This document shows, in pieces, positions 15,066-23,800 of a stretch of DNA of 64,000 bases. A program made the translations under genes and the position numbers. The notes under the pieces are model-generated. The model was not told the DNA's origin. It worked only from the letters and a program-made list of their open reading frames with translations, and did not search any database. The first letter of the stretch is position 1. Every line of letters starts with the position of its first letter. The stretch lies in NCBI RefSeq assembly GCF_040493455.1, contig NZ_JANFDA010000008.1, forward strand, positions 62,001-126,000. Direction: 5' to 3'. The DNA comes from Microcosmobacter sp040493455. GTDB taxonomy: Bacteria; Bacteroidota; Bacteroidia; Flavobacteriales; Flavobacteriaceae.

Positions 15066-17081
15066 ATGAATAACCCTTATATGGTGGCATCAACCAAGAA
15101 TAATATAACCTACGATAAAAGAAGCCTAAGCAATAAAGTTTTGCTCAAACTTTATGAAAACATGCTTAAACCTCGCTTGATTGAAGAGAAAATGCTTGTC
15201 CTTCTTAGACAAGGAAAAATCTCTAAGTGGTTTTCAGGTATTGGACAAGAAGCTATTTCTGTTGGCGTGACAATGGCGCTCAAAGACGATGAGTACATTT
15301 TACCAATGCACAGAAATTTAGGTGTATTTACTACCCGAAAGATTCCTTTAAATAGATTGTTTGCGCAATGGCAAGGCAAAGCCAGTGGATTTACTAACGG
15401 AAGAGATCGATCGTTTCACTTTGGAACTCAAGAGTATAATATCGTGGGGATGATTTCTCACCTTGGACCTCAACTAGGTGTTGCAGACGGTATTGCCTTA
15501 GCTAACGTTCTACAAGGAAATAAAAGTGTAACTGCTGTTTTTACAGGAGAAGGAGGGACTAGTGAAGGTGACTTTCATGAAGCCTTAAATGTAGCTTCTG
15601 TATGGCAATTGCCTGTTATTTTTTGTATTGAAAACAATGGCTATGGCTTGTCTACGCCAACTTCAGAACAATATAACTGTAAGCATTTGGCAGATAGAGG
15701 TAAAGGTTATGGTATTGAATCCTTCATCCTAGATGGTAATAATATTATTGAGGTATACCATAAGGTGAAAAAACTAGCCGAAAGCATAAGAAAGCGTCCA
15801 AGACCAATACTTATTGAGTTCAAAACCTTTAGGCGTCGCGGACATGAAGAGGCTAGTGGAACTAAATATGTTCCTGCTGAACTGATGAAAGCCTGGGAAG
15901 CAAAAGATCCTATTGAAAACTACAAGCAATACCTCTTTGAGCATAAAATCTTATCTGAGTCGGAAAATCAAGAATTAGAGAAGAAGATTAAGGAGGAAAT
16001 TAATGATAACTTGAAGAAAGCATTTAATGAAGAGGAAATCACACCAGATTTGACTAAAGAATTAAATGATGTGTTCAAAGAGTTTGATTATAAAGAAGTT
16101 AAACCAAAACAGAAAGATCAAGAAGTAAGATTGATCGATGCTATTTCTGATAGTTTACGCTTGTCCATGAAGCGCCATAAAGACCTTGTAATTATGGGGC
16201 AAGATATTGCTGAATATGGAGGTGTTTTTAAGATTACTGAAGGTTTTGTAGAACAATTTGGGAGAGAGCGTGTACGTAATACACCTATTTGCGAATCTGC
16301 TATTGTAGAGGCAGGTATGGGCTTATCTATAGCTGGAATGAAAGCTGTGGTTGAGATGCAATTTGCGGACTTTGTAAGTTCTGGTTTTAATCCAATAGTA
16401 AATTATTTAGCCAAATCATATTATCGCTGGCAACAGAATGCTGACGTGGTGGTAAGAATGCCTTGTGGTGCTGGTGTTGCTGCTGGTCCATTTCATTCGC
16501 AAACCAACGAAGCTTGGTTTACCAAAACTCCAGGTTTAAAAGTTGTCTATCCTGCATTTCCTTATGATGCAAAAGGATTATTAGCTACCGCGATTAATGA
16601 CCCTAATCCTGTATTGTTCTTTGAGCACAAAGCTCTGTATAGAAGCATACGACAAGAGGTGCCGTTAGATTACTATACATTGCCTTTCGGAAAAGCTGCT
16701 ACGCTGAGAGAAGGCAATGATATTACGATCATCACTTATGGTGCTGGAGTACATTGGGCTTTAGAGGTATTGGACAAGAATAATAATATTAGTGCAGATC
16801 TTATTGACCTTAGAACCCTACAACCATTAGATAAAGAAGCGATACTAAATTCTACCAAGAAAACAGGAAAAGTAATTATTCTACAAGAAGATTCTTTGTT
16901 TGGCGGTATAGCTTCAGATATTTCTGCAATGCTTATGGAAGAATGTTTTCAGTTCCTTGATGCTCCAGTAAAACGAGTAGGAAGTTTGGAAACACCAATA
17001 CCATTTGCTAAACAATTAGAAGATCAATATTTATCTAAAAGTAGATTTGAGGAGGCCTTATTGGAATTAGCGGCATATTAA
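15066..17081 (+). CDS. 2-oxoacid dehydrogenase E1, fused alpha and beta subunits
   Basis: One polypeptide joins the E1 alpha domain (about residues 20-330) to the beta domain (about 355-670). The alpha half has the thiamine diphosphate motif GEGGTSEGDFHEALN...ENNGYG. The beta half has GQDIAEYGGVF, RNTPICESAIV and the GVAAGPFHSQ region. The enzyme decarboxylates a 2-oxoacid, probably a branched-chain one (2-oxoisovalerate type), feeding acyl groups to a separate E2. The alpha-beta fusion is common in Bacteroidota. The frame opens at a TTG at 15054, but I chose the ATG at 15066; 15081 is also possible. E2 and E3 genes are not nearby. Confidence 0.9.
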   Translation: MNNPYMVASTKNNITYDKRSLSNKVLLKLYENMLKPRLIEEKMLVLLRQGKISKWFSGIGQEAISVGVTMALKDDEYILPMHRNLGVFTTRKIPLNRLFAQWQGKASGFTNGRDRSFHFGTQEYNIVGMISHLGPQLGVADGIALANVLQGNKSVTAVFTGEGGTSEGDFHEALNVASVWQLPVIFCIENNGYGLSTPTSEQYNCKHLADRGKGYGIESFILDGNNIIEVYHKVKKLAESIRKRPRPILIEFKTFRRRGHEEASGTKYVPAELMKAWEAKDPIENYKQYLFEHKILSESENQELEKKIKEEINDNLKKAFNEEEITPDLTKELNDVFKEFDYKEVKPKQKDQEVRLIDAISDSLRLSMKRHKDLVIMGQDIAEYGGVFKITEGFVEQFGRERVRNTPICESAIVEAGMGLSIAGMKAVVEMQFADFVSSGFNPIVNYLAKSYYRWQQNADVVVRMPCGAGVAAGPFHSQTNEAWFTKTPGLKVVYPAFPYDAKGLLATAINDPNPVLFFEHKALYRSIRQEVPLDYYTLPFGKAATLREGNDITIITYGAGVHWALEVLDKNNNISADLIDLRTLQPLDKEAILNSTKKTGKVIILQEDSLFGGIASDISAMLMEECFQFLDAPVKRVGSLETPIPFAKQLEDQYLSKSRFEEALLELAAY

Positions 17082-17083
17082 AA

Positions 17084-17109
17084 AAGCCAACACATATCTG
17101 TATTGGCTT
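17084..17109. terminator. bidirectional terminator between E1 gene and broken small gene
   Basis: AAGCCAA pairs with TTGGCTT and an inner ACA/TGT continues the stem around a TATC loop. On the minus strand a run of five Ts follows, a good terminator for the small gene at 17135; on the plus strand it closes the E1 gene three bases after its stop. Confidence 0.7.
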
Positions 17110-17134
17110 AATCAAGATAATTTTAATTCGAACC

Positions 17135-17321
17135 TCATAACTTAATGGTTTCTAAATCGTCTTCCATACTGTTGGAAGAATCGATAATTTTGGATAACGC
17201 TTTCATAATATTCGTTTTTTGATTGATGATATTATTACCTATAGCGTCTTTTACTGTTCCAAGAATAAGTTCTAGTTCCTTGACTTGTGCTCGATAATTG
17301 ATTGTTGTCTAAAGTTCTCAT
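17135..17321 (-). pseudogene. small helical protein gene broken by a one-base frameshift
   Basis: An ATG at 17321 starts MRTLDNNQ and then runs into a stop in frame. In the next frame, a protein-like sequence continues from NYRAQVKELELILG through DAIGNNIINQKTN to MEDDLETIKL and a TGA at 17135. The total, 187 bases, is one base more than a multiple of three, so a single inserted base between about 17290 and 17309 would explain it. The predicted product of about 61 residues is mostly helical, with no signal peptide. A T-rich terminator hairpin follows. It could be a pseudogene, a sequencing error or a programmed frameshift. I do not recognise the family. Confidence 0.45.
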
Positions 17322-17382
17322 AATTTGTTGTTTTTTAATTGATTTACACTTGATAGACGACAGAAAAAAGAAAATGTTACAG

Positions 17383-17401
17383 TACTATGCAAAACATAGT
17401 A
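17383..17401. other. short perfect hairpin between small gene and ExbD gene
   Basis: TACTATG and CATAGTA form a 7-bp stem around CAAAA, in the gap between two minus-strand genes. It lies upstream of the broken small gene and 47 bases after the ExbD stop. It might end the ExbD transcript or regulate the small gene; the low G+C makes a terminator role weak. Confidence 0.3.
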
Positions 17402-17447
17402 GTAATTTAACTTTTTTTAACACAAATCACATAGGAGAGAGGCTAAA

Positions 17448-18008
17448 TTATCTTGTTTTTGCTTCAGATAGTATAAAGGGATACGCAGCTTTTATCTGTT
17501 TCATTTCTTCCTTAGTTAACTCTGAAGGCGCTTTATTAAACACTTTATTGGCATAGTCCTCCCTAAGCTCATAATAAGCTTTAGTAATTTCATCTTGTAC
17601 ATTTATAAAAATCTCATATCGCAATTCTGAAGCATGCTGTAAAGACACAACAGCTTTTTTAGGATTATCGGAATAGTCCGCTTTAGAAATACCATTACAG
17701 TAAGTACAGCTTTTATCTCCGTTATTATCAATAAAGTCCTTAATGATGTCTTTTATATCATTAATAGCAACTAGATTATCTTCTATCATAATCTCTTCTT
17801 TATGATTAATATAAACCCTCAGAATGTTACGTTCTCGTATTTCTGTTTCACATGTTTGTCCATCTGGGCATGGAGCAGGAAGCTTTCGTAGAATTCCCTT
17901 ATCGGTTGAAATGGTTGTTGTCACTAAAAAAAAGATTAGTAATAAAAAGGCAATGTCTGCCATAGAGCCTGTGTTTACAGAGACTCTGTGAATGCGATTT
18001 TTTCTCAT
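17448..18008 (-). CDS. ExbD/TolR biopolymer transport protein
   Basis: The short basic N terminus is followed by one membrane helix (SMADIAFLLLIFFLVTTT, residues 15-32) with the conserved Asp that carries protons in ExbD/TolR. A periplasmic domain completes the 186 residues. ExbD works with ExbB to energise TonB-dependent uptake from the proton gradient. No exbB or tonB lies beside it, so here it is an orphan. The periplasmic part contains Cys pairs (CPDGQTC, CTYC), unusual and possibly disulphide-forming. Confidence 0.9.
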   Translation of the reverse strand: MRKNRIHRVSVNTGSMADIAFLLLIFFLVTTTISTDKGILRKLPAPCPDGQTCETEIRERNILRVYINHKEEIMIEDNLVAINDIKDIIKDFIDNNGDKSCTYCNGISKADYSDNPKKAVVSLQHASELRYEIFINVQDEITKAYYELREDYANKVFNKAPSELTKEEMKQIKAAYPFILSEAKTR

Positions 18009-18100
18009 AATATTAAAGTTTTATAATGGCCTATACTAATTGTCACAAAAACGGTACCAAGAACAAAAAATAAATTAGTTGTTAATTCTTGTTAACAATA

Positions 18101-18133
18101 TTGCCGAAATACTTCTATGATGTGTTAATTTTG
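18101..18133 (+). promoter_or_regulatory. promoter of the SF2 helicase gene
   Basis: TTG at 18101-18103 and TAATTTTG at 18126-18133 are separated by 22 bases. Both match the Bacteroidota primary sigma consensus (TTG, 19-23 bases, TAnnTTTG). The ATG follows 20 bases later. Confidence 0.6.
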
Positions 18134-18153
18134 CAGAGTTTTTATAACTGCAT

Positions 18154-19668
18154 ATGTCTGAAAGAATAGTAACTACTGTACAAGAAGATTCGAGAAAGCG
18201 ACTCTATAATTATCAGCTGGCTGATTTAAAGCGCATTTTCGATGTATTGGAAAGTGCTCCAGACAATTATAATCTGCTTTATCAATTACCAACAGGAGGA
18301 GGGAAAACGGTTATTTTCTCTGAGATAGTTAGAAGGTATATAAAGTATTATAAGAAGAAAGTCGTTATTCTTACCCATAGAATAGAGCTTTGTAAGCAAA
18401 CGTCTAAGATGCTTTCTGGGTTTGGCGTTAATAATAAAGTCATTAACAGTAAAGTAAAAGACTTACCAGACCAGGATGATTATGAGTGCTTTGTAGCTAT
18501 GGTTGAAACACTCAACAATAGACTTAATGATGATCAATTAGAACTAAATAATATTGGTCTAGTTATTATTGATGAAGCCCATTACAATTCTTTTAGAAAG
18601 CTGTTTAAGTTTTTTGATCACTGTTTTATTCTTGGCGTTACTGCAACACCTTTGAGTTCTAACATAAAGCTGCCTATGCACGATAACTACAAGAAGCTTA
18701 TCGTAGGTGATGATATTTCTACATTAATAAAAAATGGATTTTTGGCTAAGGCCGAAACGTTTAGCTATGATGTAGAATTGAACACATTAAAGGTTGGTAT
18801 CAATGGTGATTATACAGTAAAGTCTTCAGAAGCATTATACACAAACTCATTAATGATAAGTAAGCTTCTTTTTGCTTATGAAGAAGTTTCAAAAGGTAAA
18901 AAGACATTAATCTTTAACAACGGTATCAATACCTCTAAGGAAGTATACTATTCATTTAAAAAGGCAGGCTATAACGTTAAGCATTTAGACAATACAGCTA
19001 CAAAACAGGAACGAAAAGATACCTTAAAGTGGTTTAAAGAAACGCCAGACGGGATTTTAACCTCTGTGAGTATCTTGACTACAGGTTTCGATGAACCTAC
19101 GGTAGAATCCATTATTCTCAATAGAGCAACCCGATCTTTAACACTATACTTTCAGATGATCGGTCGTGGTTCCAGAATACTTGAAGACAAATCTAGTTTC
19201 CAGGTAGTAGATCTTGGAAATAACATAGCACGATTTGGACCTTGGGATCAGCACGTAGATTGGCAACATATCTTTAGATATCCAGATATGTATCTTGAAA
19301 ACCTTAGAGATGATGAAGCTATTGAAAGAGAGTTTGTTTATAAAATGCCGGATGTCCTTAAAGAACAATTCAATAAATCAGACTCCTTAGATTTTGATGT
19401 TCGTGCAAACTATAAAGAAGTTATAGCTTCTGGTCAAAAGTCTATGGTTGTTATTGAACGTTCCATAGCACAGCACTCCAAGATTTGTATTGAAAATAGT
19501 GAAGACATCTATGATGCAAGAGCTCTAGCCAAACTATTGCGTGATGAAATAAGATACAGAGTAAAACAATACTCTTATTGCATCATGAATAGTACAGAAA
19601 ACTACAGAGATTGGTTGTTTGAAGAATACAATCGTAGGCTTAGAGTAAGTTTTAATGGTAAGTTTTAA
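18154..19668 (+). CDS. superfamily 2 DEAH-type helicase
   Basis: The 504-residue protein contains Walker A LPTGGGKT (residues 46-53), the Walker B box IIDEAH, motif III GVTATPL and motif VI QMIGRGSR, so it is a complete SF2 ATPase. The layout resembles the type III restriction/UvrB-like DEAD helicases (ResIII domain plus helicase C). About 130 C-terminal residues have no recognisable domain. It is a single gene with a good promoter. A role in nucleic-acid unwinding is clear; the pathway is not. No nuclease or methylase gene is adjacent, so defence is not implied. Confidence 0.9.
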   Translation: MSERIVTTVQEDSRKRLYNYQLADLKRIFDVLESAPDNYNLLYQLPTGGGKTVIFSEIVRRYIKYYKKKVVILTHRIELCKQTSKMLSGFGVNNKVINSKVKDLPDQDDYECFVAMVETLNNRLNDDQLELNNIGLVIIDEAHYNSFRKLFKFFDHCFILGVTATPLSSNIKLPMHDNYKKLIVGDDISTLIKNGFLAKAETFSYDVELNTLKVGINGDYTVKSSEALYTNSLMISKLLFAYEEVSKGKKTLIFNNGINTSKEVYYSFKKAGYNVKHLDNTATKQERKDTLKWFKETPDGILTSVSILTTGFDEPTVESIILNRATRSLTLYFQMIGRGSRILEDKSSFQVVDLGNNIARFGPWDQHVDWQHIFRYPDMYLENLRDDEAIEREFVYKMPDVLKEQFNKSDSLDFDVRANYKEVIASGQKSMVVIERSIAQHSKICIENSEDIYDARALAKLLRDEIRYRVKQYSYCIMNSTENYRDWLFEEYNRRLRVSFNGKF

Positions 19669-19725
19669 CGTTTCTTTTCTACTACTTCATTAAAAAATAC
19701 GTTTTCTTTGATTTAGGTACGGTTT

Positions 19726-19759
19726 TTGAAACTATGAATCATAAAAAATCGTATCTTTA
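19726..19759 (+). promoter_or_regulatory. putative promoter of the 19786 gene
   Basis: TTG at 19726-19728 and TATCTTTA at 19752-19759 are 23 bases apart. The -7 differs from TAnnTTTG only in its last base. The ATG is 26 bases downstream. Confidence 0.4.
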
Positions 19760-19785
19760 ATAATGATTGTAAGTCGTTGATTGCT

Positions 19786-20481
19786 ATGAGATTTATATTC
19801 ACATTTTTCATATTCACTATATTTTGCTTTGGTCTTAATGCGCAAATAGACAAGAGTGAAAAGAAATCTATACGCATACCAGCAATCGAGAGTAAAGAGA
19901 AAAAAGACTCCACAAAATCCAACCTTAATAAAGAGATCAAATCTAAAACAGGTCTTGACAAAGGAAAAAATAAAATTACTGGTTTGTCTGTAAAGCGAAC
20001 CAATATTGATTTCTCTAAACCTAAGAAAGAGTTTTCAATGTTCGATGATAACAAACTCAAACACTCTGGGGAGATTTACGAAAAGCGTTGGAATAAACAA
20101 GCAGTCGAAGTAGGTATCAAACAACCTTCAATGTCTGATCAGTTTCTTGGAGAATTCAATGTCAAAGTCGAATTTGTAAATATTATTTGTCGCGACCATG
20201 AGTACCCAGACGGAGATTTAGTTAGGATATACATCAATGAAGACATTATTGTTCCAAGCTTATTGTTAACAAATGGTTACAGACGAGTTAAAGTAGACTT
20301 AGCCGATGGTCTCAATAAATTAGACTTTGAAGCCCTAAATCAAGGGGAGTCTGGACCAAACACGGCACAGTTCCTGGTCTACGACGATAAAGGAAATCTT
20401 ATATCCTCCAAAGAATGGAATTTACTTACAGGAGTTAAAGCTACCGTGGTTTTCCTAAATGAAAAACCTGACACGAATTAA
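19786..20481 (+). CDS. secreted protein of unknown function
   Basis: I chose the ATG at 19786, which begins the signal peptide MRFIFTFFIFTIFCFGLNAQ; the frame is open from a TTG nine bases earlier. A Lys/Ser-rich linker (residues 22-65) precedes a compact domain with alternating strands (VKVEFVNIICRD, YRRVKVDLADGLNKLDFEALNQGESG). The domain looks like a beta-sandwich, but I cannot match a named family. It precedes the giant adhesin gene by 354 bases on the same strand and may help its display. That is only positional inference. Confidence 0.75.
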   Translation: MRFIFTFFIFTIFCFGLNAQIDKSEKKSIRIPAIESKEKKDSTKSNLNKEIKSKTGLDKGKNKITGLSVKRTNIDFSKPKKEFSMFDDNKLKHSGEIYEKRWNKQAVEVGIKQPSMSDQFLGEFNVKVEFVNIICRDHEYPDGDLVRIYINEDIIVPSLLLTNGYRRVKVDLADGLNKLDFEALNQGESGPNTAQFLVYDDKGNLISSKEWNLLTGVKATVVFLNEKPDTN

Positions 20482-20835
20482 TCATTTTCTTACATTAATC
20501 CTATTATTTTAACAGTATTATTAATGACTTATTAATTTACGACAACGTTTTCGTAAAATACTCAACCTTCATTTATCTATTTTTTCTTGCAGATTATCGA
20601 AAAACACTGTTGATAACTATTTTTTAATCTTGGAAACTTAACCGTTGGTAGATTTTATCATTATTTTTATTACGCTATTAATTAACGAAATAACTGTCCG
20701 TTAATTCCCAGAATTTACAATAAACAAAAAAATTAATTTGAAAATTTGAACAGATTTTCTGCTCAAGTTTAATGGTTAGTTGTGGCCTTTATGTGTGGTT
20801 AACTAAGAAACTAATTATAACCAATAACCACTAAC
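20482..20835 (+). other. 354-base AT-rich intergenic region before the adhesin gene
   Basis: No gene is seen. The region holds an 8-bp inverted repeat, AATTAACG / CGTTAATT, at 20680-20706 with an 11-base loop, and several near-consensus -7 boxes (TTAATTTG near 20733). A long untranslated leader for the adhesin mRNA is likely, but I cannot place the promoter. Confidence 0.4.
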
Positions 20836-23800
20836 ATGAAGAAAAAATCCTTTTTTCTAGCGTCCCTTTTTCTATTAGTGTTTCTGTTTTCATCATCCCT
20901 CTCAGCTCAAAACTCTGGGATATTTGACAGTTTCATTATTTTCGATCAAGATAATACTGGTAATCAGTATTATGACCTACAATCTAGTACTGGTAACCCA
21001 GATTTTGACAATGCGTATTTTGGTAACTTAACCTGTTCTAATAGCCTTGTGCTCAATGGTGGCCAGAATAAAACATTCAAATGCCCTCCAGATGATATAT
21101 TTGATGGCATACTCGCTTACAGAGTCTATGAAACTGGCACTACACCTGGAGCCTTCATAGACATAAATCTTCCTTTTTTAAGTGAAAACGATATACCCTG
21201 CGGAGGAAAAGATCAAGTTTGGGAACAAGCTGGTGCAGGAGTAGATATACTCGCTGGTTTGAGTTCTGGGAATTATACCATAGAAGTATTCTCAAGAGCA
21301 AACTTTAACTTCGGAACACATTTCAGTAGTAATTTTGGAGCGAACTTCAAAGCAACTTTCGACTATACAGATAACGCACCAACTGCAGTTTGCCAGGATA
21401 TCACAGTTCAATTAGATGCTAATGGTATGGCAACTATTAATGCTGCAGATGTAGATGGAGGCTCTAGTGATGACTGTGGATCTGTAATTCTAAGTGTAGA
21501 TATAAATACATTTGACTGTGATGATGTTTCCACAGGTGGTGGAGGGCCAACTATATCTGAATTGTTCATTTCAGAATATATAGAAGGCTCTAGTAATAAT
21601 AAGTGTATAGAAATCTACAACGGAACTGGAAGTAGCGTAGACCTTTCAGGTTATTCTCTAGAGCGTTATAGCAATGGAGGTACTTCAGGAACTGTAATTG
21701 CCTTATCTGGAACCGTTGCAGATGGCGATGTATTTGTAATCTGTAATCCTAGTTCAGCTGCTGGATTCTTAGCAGAAGCAGATGCTACTTCTAGTAATAT
21801 AAACTTTAATGGTGATGATGCAGTAGCCCTATTTAACGGAAGTACTGCGATAGACGTTTTTGGAAAAATAGGAGAGGATCCAGGCACTGATTGGAGTGTT
21901 GGAGGAAATGATACATCTAATCAAACCTTAATCAGAAATGCAGACATATTATCTGGAAATACGGACGATGCAGCAGGCTTTCCTTCTTTGGGAACAGAAT
22001 GGACAGAACTCTCTCAAGATGATGTTTCCAATCTAGGTTCACATACAGTAAATTCAGGTTCTGGTAGCAGTGGCGTACCTGTAATGCTTACAGTAACTGA
22101 TACTAATGGTAATAGCTCTACATGTAATGCTAAAGTGACCGTAGAAGATAACTTAGCACCAACTGCAGTCTGTCAGGACATGACAGTTCAGCTAGACGCT
22201 AATGGACAAGCTACAATAACAGCTGCGGATGTCGATGGTGGTTCTACAGACAATTGTGGTAGTGTAGAATTAAGCATTAATAAAGATAGTTTTGATTGTT
22301 CCCATATAGGACCAAATACAGTGACACTAACTGTAACAGATGCTAGTGGCAACACATCTACTTGTGATGCGACTGTAACTGTTGAGGATAATGAAGATCC
22401 AAATGCTGTTTGTCAAGATATTGAAGTGCAATTAGATGCAAATGGTCAAGCAACGATTACAGCGGCCGATGTTGATGGTGGTTCTACAGATAACTGTGGT
22501 TCAGTGACATTGAGTATAGACCAAGACACTTTCGACTGTGATGATGTTTCAACAGGTGGAGGAGCGACTATATCAGAATTGTTCATTTCAGAATATATAG
22601 AAGGTTCTAGTAATAATAAGTGCATTGAAATCTACAATGGGACCGGAAGTAGCGTAGACCTTTCAGGTTATTCTCTAGAGCGTTATAGCAATGGAGGTAC
22701 TTCAGGAACTGTAATTGCCTTATCTGGAACCGTTGCAGATGGCGATGTATTTGTAATCTGTAATCCTAGTTCAGCTGCTGGATTCTTAGCAGAAGCAGAT
22801 GCTACTTCTAGTAATATAAACTTTAATGGTGATGATGCAGTAGCCCTATTTAACGGAAGTACTGCGATAGACGTTTTTGGAAAAATAGGAGAGGATCCAG
22901 GCACTGATTGGAGTGTTGGAGGAAATGATACATCTAATCAAACCTTAATCAGAAATGCAGACATATTATCTGGAAATACGGACGATGCAGCAGGCTTTCC
23001 TTCTTTGGGAACAGAATGGACAGAACTCTCTCAAGATGATGTTTCCAATCTAGGTTCACATACAGTAAATTCAGGTTCTGGTAGTAGCGGCGTAGACGTT
23101 ACATTAACGGTCACTGACACTAGTGGTAATAGCTCTACATGCACTGCAACAGTAACAGTAATAGATACTATAGATCCAACTGCAGTCTGTCAAGATATTA
23201 CTGTTCAACTAGATGGTAGTGGTCAAGCTACAATAACAGCCGCTGATGTTGATGGTGGTTCAACAGATAATTGTGGTAGTGTAGAATTAAGCATTAATAA
23301 CGATAGTTTTGATTGTACTAATATTGGTCCAAATACAGTAACATTAACTGCTACAGATGCTAGTGGTAATACGTCTACTTGTGATGCTACAGTTACTGTC
23401 GAAGATAATATAGCTCCTATAGCATTGTGTCAAGATCTTATCGTTGAATTAGATGCAACAGGAACTGGAACAATTACAGCTTCAGATGTAGATAATGGAT
23501 CTAATGATCTTTGCGGAGATGTGACTCTTAGTATTGATATTGACACATTCACTTGTGATGATATCAGTGAAGGTGTAACACCAGCTGATCAAGTGTGGAT
23601 TAATGAATTTCACTATGACAATGATGGTAGTGATACAGGTGAATTTGTAGAAGTCGCAGGAACAGCTGGAGTAGATTTAACTGGCTATAGTGTAGTATTA
23701 TATAATGGAAGTAATGGCACATCCTATGGGACGATAAACTTATCTGGAATTTTGCCTAATGAAAGTAATGGATTTGGAGCTGCATCGTTTTCTGAATCAG

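Noticed and set aside
18154..19668. SF2 helicase as part of a defence system
   Set aside because: No nuclease, methylase or other partner gene lies next to it, and its base composition is like the flanks.
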